NCBI GenBank assembly: GCA_964438865.1 | Contig: CAYTMI010000001.1 | Location: 434,001 to 498,000, forward strand | DNA length: 64,000 bases | Reading direction: 5' to 3' | From: G016234445 sp964438865 | GTDB lineage: Bacteria > Chloroflexota > Dehalococcoidia > Tepidiformales > Tepidiformaceae | Shown here: in pieces, positions 43,051-52,500 of the stretch | Layout of the letters: each line of letters starts with the position of its first letter | Position numbering within the stretch: position 1 is the stretch's first letter | Program-made: the position numbers and the translations under genes | The notes under the pieces: generated by a model | Seen by the model: only the letters and a program-made list of their open reading frames with translations | Databases searched by the model: none | What the model was told of the DNA's origin: nothing

Positions 43051-43127
43051 GGCGCGGCTTTCGGTTCACTTTCCGGTCGCCGCCGCCGGCCTTTGCTCCT
43101 TGCCCTTCCCATCGGCACCCTACGGGG

Positions 43128-44102
43128 ATGGGGCGCATGACGCGGCGGACGTTTCTCCTTGGGGCTGGTGGGCTGGTGGTGGCCGGTTGCGGCGGCTCCA
43201 CGGGCGATGACGCCGGCGGGGCGGTGGTGCGAATCCTCACGGCGGCGCCGAGCGTGACTGCCGCGCCAACTTCTCCCGGGCAGCCGGGGGCGACGGGGAC
43301 GGCCATACCCGCGCCGGAACTGGTGCTTTCCACCGAAGAGGTCTACCAGGCGGGCGCGGTGCTGGTTTCGGTGACCGGCGGGGTTTCGGGCGGGACTGCG
43401 ACCTGGCTCGACAAGCAGTACCCGCTCATCCAGGGATCCCAGAGCATGTTCACCTTCACGGGGACGGGCACCGAAGCAGCGCCGGGGGTCCACCCGCTCA
43501 AGGTTGAGGTGACCCTGAAGAACGGCTCGAAGGGGACGCTTTCGGCCGACATTACCGTGTTGGCGGCCGCTTGGACCGTCGACTCGCTGGTCTTCACGCC
43601 GGAACAGACGGCGGCGCTGCTGGACCCGAAGACGATCGCGGACGAGAACGCCGTCCTCGACAAGTACTACGCCACCCGAACGAAGGAGAAGCTCTGGAGC
43701 GGCGGCTGGATCGTGCCCACGGAAGGCCCCCTCACGGCCCGCTTCGGCGAACAGCGGTCGATAAACGGGTCGGCTGCGTCCGGTCACCACGGCGGGACGG
43801 ACATCGGTGCGGTCCAGGGCACGCCGGTGGTGGCGACGAACTCCGGAAAGGTGGTCATGGCCCGCCAGCTCCAGCTTCGCGGGAACATGGTGATCGTCGA
43901 CCACGGCGGCGGGGTGCTTTCGGGCTACGCCCACATGAGCGCGTTTGCCGTGGGCGAAGGGCAGGACGTGAAACAGGGCGACCTGATCGGCTACGTGGGC
44001 AACACGGGGCTTTCGACCGCGGCCCACCTGCACTGGGAGATAGCCGTCGGGAGCATCCTCGTCGACGCCCTCCGGTTTACCGACGGCACCAACGGGTTCT
44101 GA
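43128..44102 (+). CDS. M23 (LytM) peptidase lipoprotein with Tat-like signal
   Basis: Cell-wall endopeptidase of 324 aa. The start carries MTRRTFLLGAGGLVVAGCGG, a twin-arginine-like signal that ends in a lipobox Cys; a second ATG at 43137 gives the same signal without three residues. A linker and Ig-like segment lead to the M23 domain (residues about 210-320): HHGGTDIGA with the first His and Asp, YAHMSAF and the HLHWEI motif. All zinc ligands are present, so it should be an active peptidoglycan hydrolase at the membrane surface. Confidence 0.92.
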   Translation: MGRMTRRTFLLGAGGLVVAGCGGSTGDDAGGAVVRILTAAPSVTAAPTSPGQPGATGTAIPAPELVLSTEEVYQAGAVLVSVTGGVSGGTATWLDKQYPLIQGSQSMFTFTGTGTEAAPGVHPLKVEVTLKNGSKGTLSADITVLAAAWTVDSLVFTPEQTAALLDPKTIADENAVLDKYYATRTKEKLWSGGWIVPTEGPLTARFGEQRSINGSAASGHHGGTDIGAVQGTPVVATNSGKVVMARQLQLRGNMVIVDHGGGVLSGYAHMSAFAVGEGQDVKQGDLIGYVGNTGLSTAAHLHWEIAVGSILVDALRFTDGTNGF

Positions 44103-44111
44103 GGTGCGGTG

Positions 44112-44117
44112 TACACT
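44112..44117 (+). promoter_or_regulatory. -10 box for the two-gene unit at 44170
   Basis: TACACT about 52 nt before the ATG at 44170, in the gap after the M23 gene. No good -35 is visible. Confidence 0.35.
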
Positions 44118-44169
44118 ATGGTTCCGGCCGGGCACGCCTGGCCGATGAGGACCCCTGAGAGGCAAGCGA

Positions 44170-44559
44170 ATGGGGCAGGCGAAGAACCTTTCGGCAGCAG
44201 CCGGCCGAGGAGACACGCTCCTGCTTCGGCTCGCGGAGGCCGTCCAGGCCGGGAAGCGCAATTGGGACCGCACGGCGGCCAGCGGGAGCGTCGCCAGCGC
44301 GAGGCGGCTCATCGCGAAGCTCAGCCGGGGACCTGCGGCGGCGTGGCTCCAGGATGTGAGGGTCGGCGTCGGATCGGACGATTCTATTTCAATCACGGCC
44401 GGGTCCGGCGATGTCGTGGTCCACATCGAGGCGGACCCGGACACGCCCACGTTCGTGGGGATCGCCGAAGCCCGGGGCTCGGGTGACCTGATCGAGGCGC
44501 GCGAAGGCCTCTCGCTGGATGAGGCCGTTGAGTTCCTCTGCCGCCACCTCGGGCGCTGA
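44170..44559 (+). CDS. Small protein of unknown function, first of a two-gene unit
   Basis: Protein of 129 aa. The N-terminal half is helical (LRLAEAVQAGKRNWDRTAASGSVASARRLIAKL), the C-terminal half is beta-rich with acidic residues (DDSISITAGSGDVVVHIEADP) and a final helix (LSLDEAVEFLCRHLG). It starts after GAGAGG. The next frame overlaps its end by about 40 nt. The layout resembles toxin-antitoxin or immunity pairs, but I recognise no family. Confidence 0.6.
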   Translation: MGQAKNLSAAAGRGDTLLLRLAEAVQAGKRNWDRTAASGSVASARRLIAKLSRGPAAAWLQDVRVGVGSDDSISITAGSGDVVVHIEADPDTPTFVGIAEARGSGDLIEAREGLSLDEAVEFLCRHLGR

Positions 44560-44932
44560 GCCTCACTGGTACTTCCGGCGTATTGCCCGGATCGCAGAAG
44601 CGACAGGGCGTCCCGAGCCGAACGAGTTCAGGCTGGCGACATCGAAGTCCGAAACCGGCCTCTCCGTCTACCCAGACAGGCTGCCCGAATCGGTTGTCAT
44701 GGCCGGCCATGAGCAGTTCGGGCTGGTGCGGATAACAACCGGCGACATCCTCGCGCTCGGACTCGAGATCGTGGCCTTGCCCGACGATGATGATCCGGTC
44801 CCGGAGCGGGGACAAGCGCACCACGAACTGCGGGTCCCGGGATTCCGGCCCGGGACGGACCAGATCCCGTCGAACGTCCGGCACCGGTTGTCCCAGTGCG
44901 CCGACGTGCTGCGAGTGCCCCGCAGCGATTGA
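44519..44932 (+). CDS. Small protein of unknown function, second of a two-gene unit
   Basis: Protein of up to 137 aa. The conserved-looking part begins HWYFRRIARIAEATGRPEPNEFRLATSKSE, followed by VVMAGHEQFGLVRITTGDI and a Pro/His tail HHELRVPGFRPGTDQIPSNVRHRL. The start is unclear: ATG 44519 gives a 41-nt overlap with the previous gene, TTG 44528 a shorter one. The body reads as a folded, non-repetitive protein, unlike shadow frames nearby. No family recognised. Confidence 0.55.
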   Translation: MRPLSSSAATSGAEPHWYFRRIARIAEATGRPEPNEFRLATSKSETGLSVYPDRLPESVVMAGHEQFGLVRITTGDILALGLEIVALPDDDDPVPERGQAHHELRVPGFRPGTDQIPSNVRHRLSQCADVLRVPRSD

Positions 44933-44963
44933 GCGCTGCGGTACACCTACGGGTTCTGAGGGG

Positions 44964-46139
44964 CTACCCCCAGCGCGGCTGTTCCCCGAGGTCAATGCCG
45001 AGCGCGGTCTTGCCGACGATTTCGTGTACCAGCAGCGAGTTCGCGGGGTGGAATCCGCCGGCCCGGACGTCACGGTAGAGCCGCTCGAGTTCGTTGCTCC
45101 GGAACATGCCGGCGCCGCCGGAGATGGCCATCGCGAGGTCGACGACCTTCTTCGCCGCTTCCACCGCGTTGTGCTTCGCTGCCACGAGCTTCAGCGGCCA
45201 GGCGCCTCCGTGGTCCACGTTGCTGGCCCAGTCGTTCGCCACGCGCTCGACCTGCGGGCTTGCGCCTTCGAGCGCCAGGACAGCCTCGGCGACCATGTGC
45301 TGGACCTCCGGGTGGTAGGCCATCGACCGGGTGAGGGCGAGCGACGTCCGCTTCTTGACCCCGTCGATCGCAAGGTCCAGCGCGCGTTGGGCCAGGCCGA
45401 GATAGATGCTGGCGAAGGTCGGTTCGACCCAGGCGAAGAGGGACAGGACAAACAGGTCGGCCCCGCCCGCGGGCACCTTCCGGACGACGTAGCGGTCCAG
45501 GATGAACGCCCCATCGAGGATGGTGTCGTCGCTCCGGGTGGCGCGCATGCCGAGGGTGTCCCAGGTCTCCTTGATGGTGTAGCCGGTTGTGTCGCGGGGC
45601 ATGAAGAAGTGGACGATCTCCGGCCCGCCGGGCGCGTCGGAGTCCATCGCGTGGAGGCCCAGGCGGGTCCAGACGGGAGTGAGGCTCCCGAACATCTTGT
45701 GACCGGTGACGCGGTAGCCGCCGTCGACTCGTTTGGCCTGGGTGGTGGAGAGGAAGACGGGGAGGTCGTTGCCGCGTTCGCCGTGGCCGGCGGCGAAAAC
45801 TTCGCCCGCGGCGGCTTCACGCAGGACCCACTCAAGCGAGTTGTCGCCCAGGCGGCGCATATCGGCGGCGACGCCGGTCCAGTAGATGTGCATGTTGGTG
45901 GCGAGTGCGGTGGCCGGCGCGCGATAGGCCAGGCGGCGCTGCTCGGCGCACACCTCCGGGAGGCTCATGCCCATCCCGCCGAGGTCCTTGGGGATGGCGA
46001 TCTTCAGGTACCCCGCGGCGCGGAGTTCTTCGAAGTCTTCGGAAAAGAAGCGATTGTCGCGGTCGTAGCCTGCGGCGCGTTGGCCGCAGCGGTCGATGAG
46101 GTCGTCGGAAAGGACACGTTCGAGTGCGGGGGCTGTCAT
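44964..46139 (-). CDS. Acyl-CoA dehydrogenase
   Basis: Acyl-CoA dehydrogenase family flavoprotein of 391 aa. LRAAGYLKIAIPKDLGGMGMSLPEVCAEQRRLA, GYRVTGHKMFGSLTPVWTRLGLHA, TWDTLGMRATRSDDTILDGAFI and the C-terminal AISGGAGMFRSNELERLYRDVRAGGFHPAN are in family order. AAGGAG lies 7 nt before the ATG, and a TTGACT-18-TACAAG promoter lies upstream. The divergent Clp-N/HTH gene may regulate it. Substrate chain unknown. Confidence 0.94.
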   Translation of the reverse strand: MTAPALERVLSDDLIDRCGQRAAGYDRDNRFFSEDFEELRAAGYLKIAIPKDLGGMGMSLPEVCAEQRRLAYRAPATALATNMHIYWTGVAADMRRLGDNSLEWVLREAAAGEVFAAGHGERGNDLPVFLSTTQAKRVDGGYRVTGHKMFGSLTPVWTRLGLHAMDSDAPGGPEIVHFFMPRDTTGYTIKETWDTLGMRATRSDDTILDGAFILDRYVVRKVPAGGADLFVLSLFAWVEPTFASIYLGLAQRALDLAIDGVKKRTSLALTRSMAYHPEVQHMVAEAVLALEGASPQVERVANDWASNVDHGGAWPLKLVAAKHNAVEAAKKVVDLAMAISGGAGMFRSNELERLYRDVRAGGFHPANSLLVHEIVGKTALGIDLGEQPRWG

Positions 46140-46170
46140 GTTTGGCTCCTTAGAACAGCATTAGGCCGCA

Positions 46171-46200
46171 CTTGTACTCCTGGGAACGGAAGGAAGTCAA
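46171..46200 (-). promoter_or_regulatory. Promoter of the acyl-CoA dehydrogenase gene
   Basis: TTGACT at 46195-46200 and TACAAG at 46171-46176, 18 nt apart, on the minus strand. The -35 overlaps the expected -35 zone of the divergent regulator gene. Confidence 0.5.
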
Positions 46201-46215
46201 GCGTTTTAGTGAGCG

Positions 46216-46221
46216 TAACGT
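46216..46221 (+). promoter_or_regulatory. -10 box of the leaderless Clp-N/HTH regulator gene
   Basis: TAACGT ends 7 nt before the ATG at 46229, with no Shine-Dalgarno. It diverges from the acyl-CoA dehydrogenase promoter 15 bp away. Confidence 0.5.
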
Positions 46222-46228
46222 TGTTTTC

Positions 46229-46957
46229 ATGAGTGCCGTGTGTCACACTGCCGCGGTGGAAGAATCGTCCGGCGCGCGGGCCAGCGACTCCGCAGCCGAC
46301 CCGCCGAGCGTGGACCAGGGCATCCTCGCGAGCTGGCAGCACGAGCTCAGCGAACTCGCGCGGGACTACGGCTCTGACTCGACCCTGGACCTGGCCTTTC
46401 TCGTGTTCCTCCGCCGCATGGCGCGCTTCGGATACTTCGTCTACGGGCCGATCACGATCGACGTGCGGATGATCGAGGACCTTGTGGAGCGAACCGCTCC
46501 CCGCGGTCAATCACTTCCTCCCGGGCCCGAGGGCTACCGGCACGTCTATGCCGACGACTATGTGCGCTTTACGCGGAAGCTGGCTGAGGAGCTGCGGCGC
46601 AGCGGCCGCCGGCGCATCGACGAACTTCACGTCCTCCTCGCCTTCATGCGGGTCGGCGAAGGCCTGCCCTCAAGAGTGTTCAGCGAACTCGGGGCGACCG
46701 CCGAGCAAGTGGAGGCGTTCGCGCGCAGCGGAGCGCCCTCCGGGACTTCCGCGCCGGCGCCACCCGAGACGCTCTATTCCCCGGAGGACGCCGCGGAGTA
46801 CCTGGGGGTTCACGTCCAGACGGTGCGTGGCTGGATCCGCTCGGGGCGCTTGCGGGCGAGCCGGCTCGCCGGGCAGCGGGCACTGCGCATCCGGCACTCC
46901 GACCTGCTGGCTGTGCTGGAACCGATCGAGCCGGGGGAGAGTGGCTGGACAGGGTGA
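46229..46957 (+). CDS. Clp N-terminal-like domain fused to excisionase-type HTH
   Basis: Predicted regulator of 242 aa. Residues about 95-150 (YVRFTRKLAEELRRSGRRRIDELHVLLAFMRVGEGLPSRVFSELGATAEQV) resemble the helical N-domain repeat of ClpA/ClpC, which binds adaptor proteins, degrons or phospho-arginine. Residues about 172-230 (LYSPEDAAEYLGVHVQTVRGWIRSGRLRASRLAGQRALRIRHSDLLAVL) form an excisionase/MerR-like HTH_17. An AAA+ module is absent. A long helix (residues 30-60) may dimerise it. The ATG at 46229 is preferred over a TTG at 46172 because of the -10 spacing. It is divergent from the acyl-CoA dehydrogenase gene, its likely target. Confidence 0.82.
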   Translation: MSAVCHTAAVEESSGARASDSAADPPSVDQGILASWQHELSELARDYGSDSTLDLAFLVFLRRMARFGYFVYGPITIDVRMIEDLVERTAPRGQSLPPGPEGYRHVYADDYVRFTRKLAEELRRSGRRRIDELHVLLAFMRVGEGLPSRVFSELGATAEQVEAFARSGAPSGTSAPAPPETLYSPEDAAEYLGVHVQTVRGWIRSGRLRASRLAGQRALRIRHSDLLAVLEPIEPGESGWTG

Positions 46958-46994
46958 CTATGATGGTCACCACATGGGGGATGTGGGGGAGCCA

Positions 46995-47264
46995 ATGCCA
47001 CTCTATAAGATACGCCGGGGGGTGCCCGGTTCGGCCCGGGAGGACGTGGACGCGGCCGCTTTCCGGGCAGTCGCGTGCGCCGTCGAATTCGACGGGTTGA
47101 GCTGGGTCCGGTCGTTCTGGGATGAAGCGGCGGGCGAACTGACCTGTTTCTACGAAGCGGCGAGCCCGGCACAAGTCCTGGCCCACGCGGAACGCGCGCG
47201 GATCCCGTGTGACGCGGTCACTGAAGTGACCGAGATCACTCCGGACGAATACCTGCAAGCGTAG
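46995..47264 (+). CDS. DUF4242 family protein
   Basis: Ferredoxin-like alpha+beta protein of 89 aa: MPLYKIRRGVPGSAREDVDAAAFRAVACAV, SFWDEAAGELTCFYEAASPAQVLAHAERARIPCDAVTEVTEI. DUF4242 members are small proteins described as nickel-binding-like; role unknown. The family start favours the ATG at 46995 (G-rich Shine-Dalgarno 5 nt before); an ATG at 46974 with TATGAT 9 nt upstream would add seven residues. It follows the regulator gene by 37 bp. Confidence 0.82.
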   Translation: MPLYKIRRGVPGSAREDVDAAAFRAVACAVEFDGLSWVRSFWDEAAGELTCFYEAASPAQVLAHAERARIPCDAVTEVTEITPDEYLQA

Positions 47265-47324
47265 GGGGCAGGGGTCAGAAGCCGGGCCGGGCGGGGAAAT
47301 CGCCGGGGGCGCCGAGATCCAGAT

Positions 47325-48191
47325 TCAGTCTTCCGCGACTCCGTGAAACAGCCAGGTGCACTGGTTATTCCAGACTGCCCGACCGGAGATCTCCGTGAAG
47401 TCCGGGGAGATGAAGCCTACATATCCTTCGGGGTGGTCGCCGTTGACGACGAGGAAGAGGTAGCCACCGCCGAGGGCGGGCCAAAAAACGCCCAGGTTGC
47501 GGTCGCCGGTGCTGGGCTGGTAGACCTCCATGCCGCCGTCGCTTTGGAACCTCGCCTCGAGCGTATCCACCCAGCCGGGGCAGCTCCCGGGGGACGCCGT
47601 CGCGTCCATCTTGGGGACGAACGGGAAGTGGAGGTTGAGATGCGGCGCCACCCAGGTGTTCATGTCCAGGGGAGCGCAGGCCCCGGGGGCGGTTAGCAAC
47701 ACGGTCGTCACCGCCGTTTCATAGAAGACTTCGATGGTGACCTCGCCTGGCTGGTCCGGGAGCGTGACGTAGATATCGGCGCGATTGCCCACGGCCTGCG
47801 CGACCCCCGATGCCGACCAGCCGCCTGGACCCATGGCAGTCCAGGGGACTTCGCCCTGGTATTCACTCCCGACGGAGAGGGTAGCGACGGCGTGGCCGAG
47901 CTGGCGAACCCTCGACGTTGACTCGATGCTGTTGTTTGCCACTACGTAGTCGTGGGTGGTGGCGCTGGTGCAGCGAAGATCGAGGGAGATGGGGGGATCG
48001 GCCGGCGTGAGGTCCGGTGGCAGGGTAGGGAACGCCAACACGTGACCTCGCACCACCATTCCTACGTACAGAACCCCAGGCAACGGCTGATCTCCCGGCG
48101 GATCAGCGCCGGCGTCGCGGAGGATGGTGCTGGCCGTGAAGGCAGCGGCGGCGAGGGCGGTACCAACGAACAGGAACGACAGATGGCGCAT
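47325..48191 (-). CDS. Secreted protein of unknown function
   Basis: Protein of 288 aa with a signal peptide (MRHLSFLFVGTALAAAAFTAS, cleavage near residue 22). The mature part is beta-rich with Pro/Gly and a few Cys (RCTSATTHDYVV, PGACAPLDM, SPGSCPGW, NNQCTWLF) that could form two disulfides. The later part has GGGYLFLVVNGDHPEGYVGFISP. No domain recognised. The longer frame to 48389 is Arg/Pro-rich and rejected. Confidence 0.8.
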   Translation of the reverse strand: MRHLSFLFVGTALAAAAFTASTILRDAGADPPGDQPLPGVLYVGMVVRGHVLAFPTLPPDLTPADPPISLDLRCTSATTHDYVVANNSIESTSRVRQLGHAVATLSVGSEYQGEVPWTAMGPGGWSASGVAQAVGNRADIYVTLPDQPGEVTIEVFYETAVTTVLLTAPGACAPLDMNTWVAPHLNLHFPFVPKMDATASPGSCPGWVDTLEARFQSDGGMEVYQPSTGDRNLGVFWPALGGGYLFLVVNGDHPEGYVGFISPDFTEISGRAVWNNQCTWLFHGVAED

Positions 48192-48250
48192 GGCGGGCAC
48201 CCCGGAGAGTCGCGCAACTATGGTGGTTGGGGGAGGGTCTGGCAAGGAGA

Positions 48251-49309
48251 TCAGGGATCGGGGGGCGGGGGTTCCTGGGCCCAGAGCGCGGGCTGGGCGA
48301 GGTCGCGAGCGGGAGGGACGAGGCCGAGGTGGCGGTAGGCGCTGGCGGTGGCGGTGCGGCCGCGCGGGGTCCGCTGGAGAAAGCCGCACTGGAGAAGGAA
48401 GGGTTCGTACACGTCCATGATCGTGTCGGCCTCTTCGCTGATTGAGGCGGCGATCGTCTCGAGGCCGACCGGCCCGCCGCCAAATTTCTCGATGATCGCG
48501 CGGAGGACGCTGCGGTCGGTTTCGTCGAGGCCGAGGTCGTCGATTTCGAGGAGGGCGAGGGCGGCGCGCGTGTCCGCAAGGGTGATCACGCCCGTGCCCC
48601 GCACTTCCGAATAGTCCCGGACGCGGCGGAGGATGCGGTTGGCGATGCGCGGGGTGCCCCGCGAACGGCGCGCGATTTCGAAGGCGGCGTCATCGGGCAG
48701 GGCGAGGCCGAGGATGCTGGCCGACCGCCGGACGATGACCGTAAGAGTCGGTGGGTCGTAGAAGTCGAGGCGGTAGACCGAGCCGAAGCGGTCACGCATG
48801 GGGGCGCTGACCATGGCATAGCGGGTCGTCGCGCCGACGAGGGTGAACTTGGGCATCGCGAGGCGGACGGAGCGGGCGCCCGGGCCTTTGCCGATGACCA
48901 GGTCGAGGGCGTAGTCCTCCATCGCCGGGTAGAGGATCTCCTCGACGGCGCGAGAGAGCCGGTGGATCTCGTCGATGAAGAGGATGTCGTGCTGCTTCAG
49001 GTTCGTGAGGATAGCCGCGAGGTCGCCCGGGCGTTCGATGGCAGGGCCGCTGGTGGTGCGGATGGCGACGTCCATTTCGTGGGCGACGATGTTGGCGAGG
49101 GTCGTTTTCCCGAGCCCGGGGGGGCCGTAGAGGAGGATGTGGTCGAGGGCGTCGCTGCGCTGGCGGGCGGCGCCAATGGCGATCGAAAGGTTCTCCTTCA
49201 CCTTATCCTGGCCGGGGAAGTCGGCGAGGAGGCGGGGGCGGAGGGAGCGTTCGACCTCGGCGTCGTCCACGCCAACGGTGGGGGCCACGAGGCGGTCGTC
49301 GGGGTCCAT
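48251..49309 (-). CDS. ruvB: Holliday junction branch migration helicase RuvB
   Basis: AAA+ motor of 352 aa that drives branch migration with RuvA. Walker A YGPPGLGKTTLA near residue 60, Walker B ILFIDEIHRLSRAVEE, GATTRYAMVSAPMRDRFGSVYRLDFY with the sensor/arginine region, and the C-terminal winged helix (LLQCGFLQRTPRGRTATASAYRHLG). Start at MDPDDRLVAPTV is family-like; a longer frame to 49429 is rejected. ruvA and ruvC are not adjacent, and no LexA box is seen before it. Confidence 0.97.
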   Translation of the reverse strand: MDPDDRLVAPTVGVDDAEVERSLRPRLLADFPGQDKVKENLSIAIGAARQRSDALDHILLYGPPGLGKTTLANIVAHEMDVAIRTTSGPAIERPGDLAAILTNLKQHDILFIDEIHRLSRAVEEILYPAMEDYALDLVIGKGPGARSVRLAMPKFTLVGATTRYAMVSAPMRDRFGSVYRLDFYDPPTLTVIVRRSASILGLALPDDAAFEIARRSRGTPRIANRILRRVRDYSEVRGTGVITLADTRAALALLEIDDLGLDETDRSVLRAIIEKFGGGPVGLETIAASISEEADTIMDVYEPFLLQCGFLQRTPRGRTATASAYRHLGLVPPARDLAQPALWAQEPPPPDP

Positions 49310-49556
49310 GCGCGTAGGAGACACCAGCGAGCGGGGAAGGGCAACCGCGCCAGGGCTCTGGGCGGCGTCCTCCGGCACCGCGACTTCGCAAGTGGCACTT
49401 GGCCGGCGAAGCAGAACGCGCACAGGCACAATTTGTTGTTGCTGCTAAACTGGCGGGAGAGCCAAGTGACGCGGGCCCACTCCGGATGTGCCCTGCAGCG
49501 GCATCTCTGGCGTCCCGGAAACACGGTCGCGGATGCACTCGCAGGGAAGGCAGACG

Positions 49557-52500
49557 ATGGGCACCCAACAACCCGAGAATCTGCCGGGCCGTCACCAACC
49601 ATCCCCGCGGGAGCGTGGACTCGCGAATTCGGACATTCCTCTCATCGACGGGCTTGTCGCGGTAGGACGCACGTTGGCGTCGGCAGCCCCGCTGGCCGAA
49701 CGCCTGAACCACCTCTGCAGGGTCGTCGCCGGCCTCCTCGGCAGCGACCGGAGCAGCATCTTCGTCCTCGACGGCAAGCGGTATCGCGGCATCGCGAACT
49801 TCGGCAACCCTCCCGATGTGGCGGCCCTGTTCCCTGACCATCGCGTCTCACGGCGCGACCCACTCATCGCCGAGGCGGTGAGGTTGGGTTCGGTCGTCGT
49901 GGTGAACGATGCGCTCAAGTCCGATCTCATGAACAGGGAGACAGCCCGGCTGGCTCGCATCGGCGCGATCGCGGTGGCGCCAATGTACGGGCGGACAGGC
50001 GAGGCCCTCGGCTTCCTCACGGCGGAGTTCAACGAGAACCCGGGCGTCTTTGACGACAGCAGCGCCCGCCTTGTGCTTGGCTTCGCCGGACTGGCGTCCG
50101 CCGCCGTCGTGGCCGACGAGGCGGACCGCGCGCGCTTGCTCGATCAAGAGCGGCTGCGTGAACGGGAGCGCTTCCTGTCGGATTCACAACGGGTCGCCGA
50201 GATCGGGAGCTGGAAGATCGACCTGCCGCCATGGCAGGTCACATGGTCCGATGAGACGTATCGCGTCTACAGGGTCTCGCCTGACAGCTTTGTTCCCTCC
50301 ATGGAATCACTTATCGGTCTGCTCCACCCGGATGACCGGGGCACCATGGAAGAGTGGGCCCGCGCCTGCGAGGCCGGCGAGAAGCCGTCCGACATCGAGT
50401 TTCGCGCGATTCACCCTGACGGCAGCATCAGAATCATCAACGGCCGGGGTGAGCTGGAGTTGGCCGGGACAAACCCCGTCCGGATGATCGGCACCGCCCA
50501 GGACATTACCGAGCGCAAGCGGGCGGAGGAGGCGCTGCGCCGGACCGAATCGAGCCTGGAGCACGCGCAGGCGCAAGCGCACCTGGGAAGCTGGGAGATC
50601 GACCTCGCGACCCAAACTGCGGAGTGGTCCAGGGAGATGTTTCGCATCTATGGGCTCGACCCTGCAGGGCCACTGCCGACCGTATCTGAGTTCTTCAAAC
50701 TGATTGCTCGAGATGATACCGATCGGCTCGTCGAGGTCAGTCGGCGAGCGTTGGAGCAGGACGAACCGATCGAGGCGGAATTTCGCACAGTGCCGATTCG
50801 CGGCGAAACGCGCCATCTGCTCACGACATTCGCACGCTCACTCGATTCGACGGGGCGGGTGACCCGATTGACCGGAACGGCGTGGCACTTCACCGATCGC
50901 AAGAAGGCGGAGGGGGCGCTGGCCGAAAGCGAGCGCAAGCTTCGGCTTCACGTCCAGAACACCCCGGTGGCGGTCATCGAGTGGGACACCGGGTTTTGCG
51001 TCACCCGCTGGAATCCGGCGGCGGAACGGATCTTCGGGTACTCGGCCGCCGAAGCGATTGGCCAGCATGCGGACCTCATCGTCTCGGAAGGCATTCAGCC
51101 CGTGGTCGATGCAGTCTTCGCCGCTCTGCGGGAGCGCTCGGGCGGTGAACGCAGCACGCACGAGAACCTGACCAAAGATGGACGAGTAGTCGTCTGCGAC
51201 TGGTTCAACACGCCACTCACGTCCGCAGACGGAACGGTCATCGGCGTGGCTTCGCTTGTGCAGGATGTCACGGAGAGCAGGCGGGCGGAGGAAGCGCTGA
51301 GGGAGAGCGAGGAGCGCTTCCGGTCAACCTTCGAACAGGCAGGGGTGGGCATTGCGCACATCGCCCCCGACGGACGCCGGTTGCGTGTCAACCAGAAGCT
51401 GTGCGACATCGTCGGCTACGCCAGCGAAGAGCTGCTGCAGATGTCGTTCCAGGATCTGACCGAGCCTGATAACCTCGCAACCGACGTTGAGGGCCAGCGG
51501 CGACTGCTGGCGGGCGAGATCGCGACGTACTCAGTCGAGAAACGGTATATCCGGAAGGATGGTTCGCGTGTCTGGGCGAACCTGACGGCTTCGCTGGTGC
51601 GGGACCCAGCGGGAGAGCCGGACTATTTCATAAGCGTGGTCGAAGACATCTCGCGGCGAAAAGAGGCCGACGAGACCATGCGACTGCAAGCCGTCGCTCT
51701 CCAGTCCGCTGCCAACGCAATCCTCATCACCGACCGCTACGGCGTCATCCAATGGATAAACACGGCTCTCACGGCGACGACTGGCTACACCGAGGAGGAC
51801 GCCGTTGGAAGGAACGCGCTGGACCTGCTCATGTCTGGCGTCAACGAACAGGAGTCTTACGCGGCCGTACTCGACACCCTCCAGGCCGGTAAAGTCTGGC
51901 AGGGGGAACTGATGAACCGCCGGAAGGATGGAAGCCTGTACCCCGAGGAGCAGACGATCACACCCGTACGAGATGACGGCGGCGAGATTACTCACTTCGT
52001 TGGCGTCGCGCGGGATATTACGGAGCGCAAGCGCCTGGAGGCCGAACTCCAGCAAGCCCAGAAGATGGAAAGCATGGGGCAGCTCGCCGGCGGTATCGCC
52101 CACGACTTCAACAATCTGCTCAGCGTCATCAACGGCACCGCGGTCCTCTTTGCCGAGCAATTGAGGAGCGATGACCCTCTGCGGGAGGCGCTGGACGAAA
52201 TCAGGGAAGCTGCGGACCGGGGCGCCGCGCTGACCCGGCAACTCCTCGCCTTCAGCCGCAAGCAGATCCTGCAGCCGAAGGTCCTGGACCTGGGCGAGCT
52301 CGTGCTGGGTGTGGAGGGCATGCTCCGGCGCCTGATCGGCGAGGATGTCGACCTGACCGTTGGGCGGCCGGAGGGTGCGTGCAACGTCAAAGCAGACCCG
52401 GGCCAGCTGGAGCAGGTGATCCTGAACCTGGCCGTCAATGCCCGCGACGCGATGCCCACTGGCGGGGCGTTGACGATAGAGACCGAGGCCGTCGATCTCG

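Noticed and set aside
46150..46165. TAGAACAGCATTAGG as a third LexA box
   Set aside because: Only the left half matches; the right arm GTTC is missing at the proper spacing.
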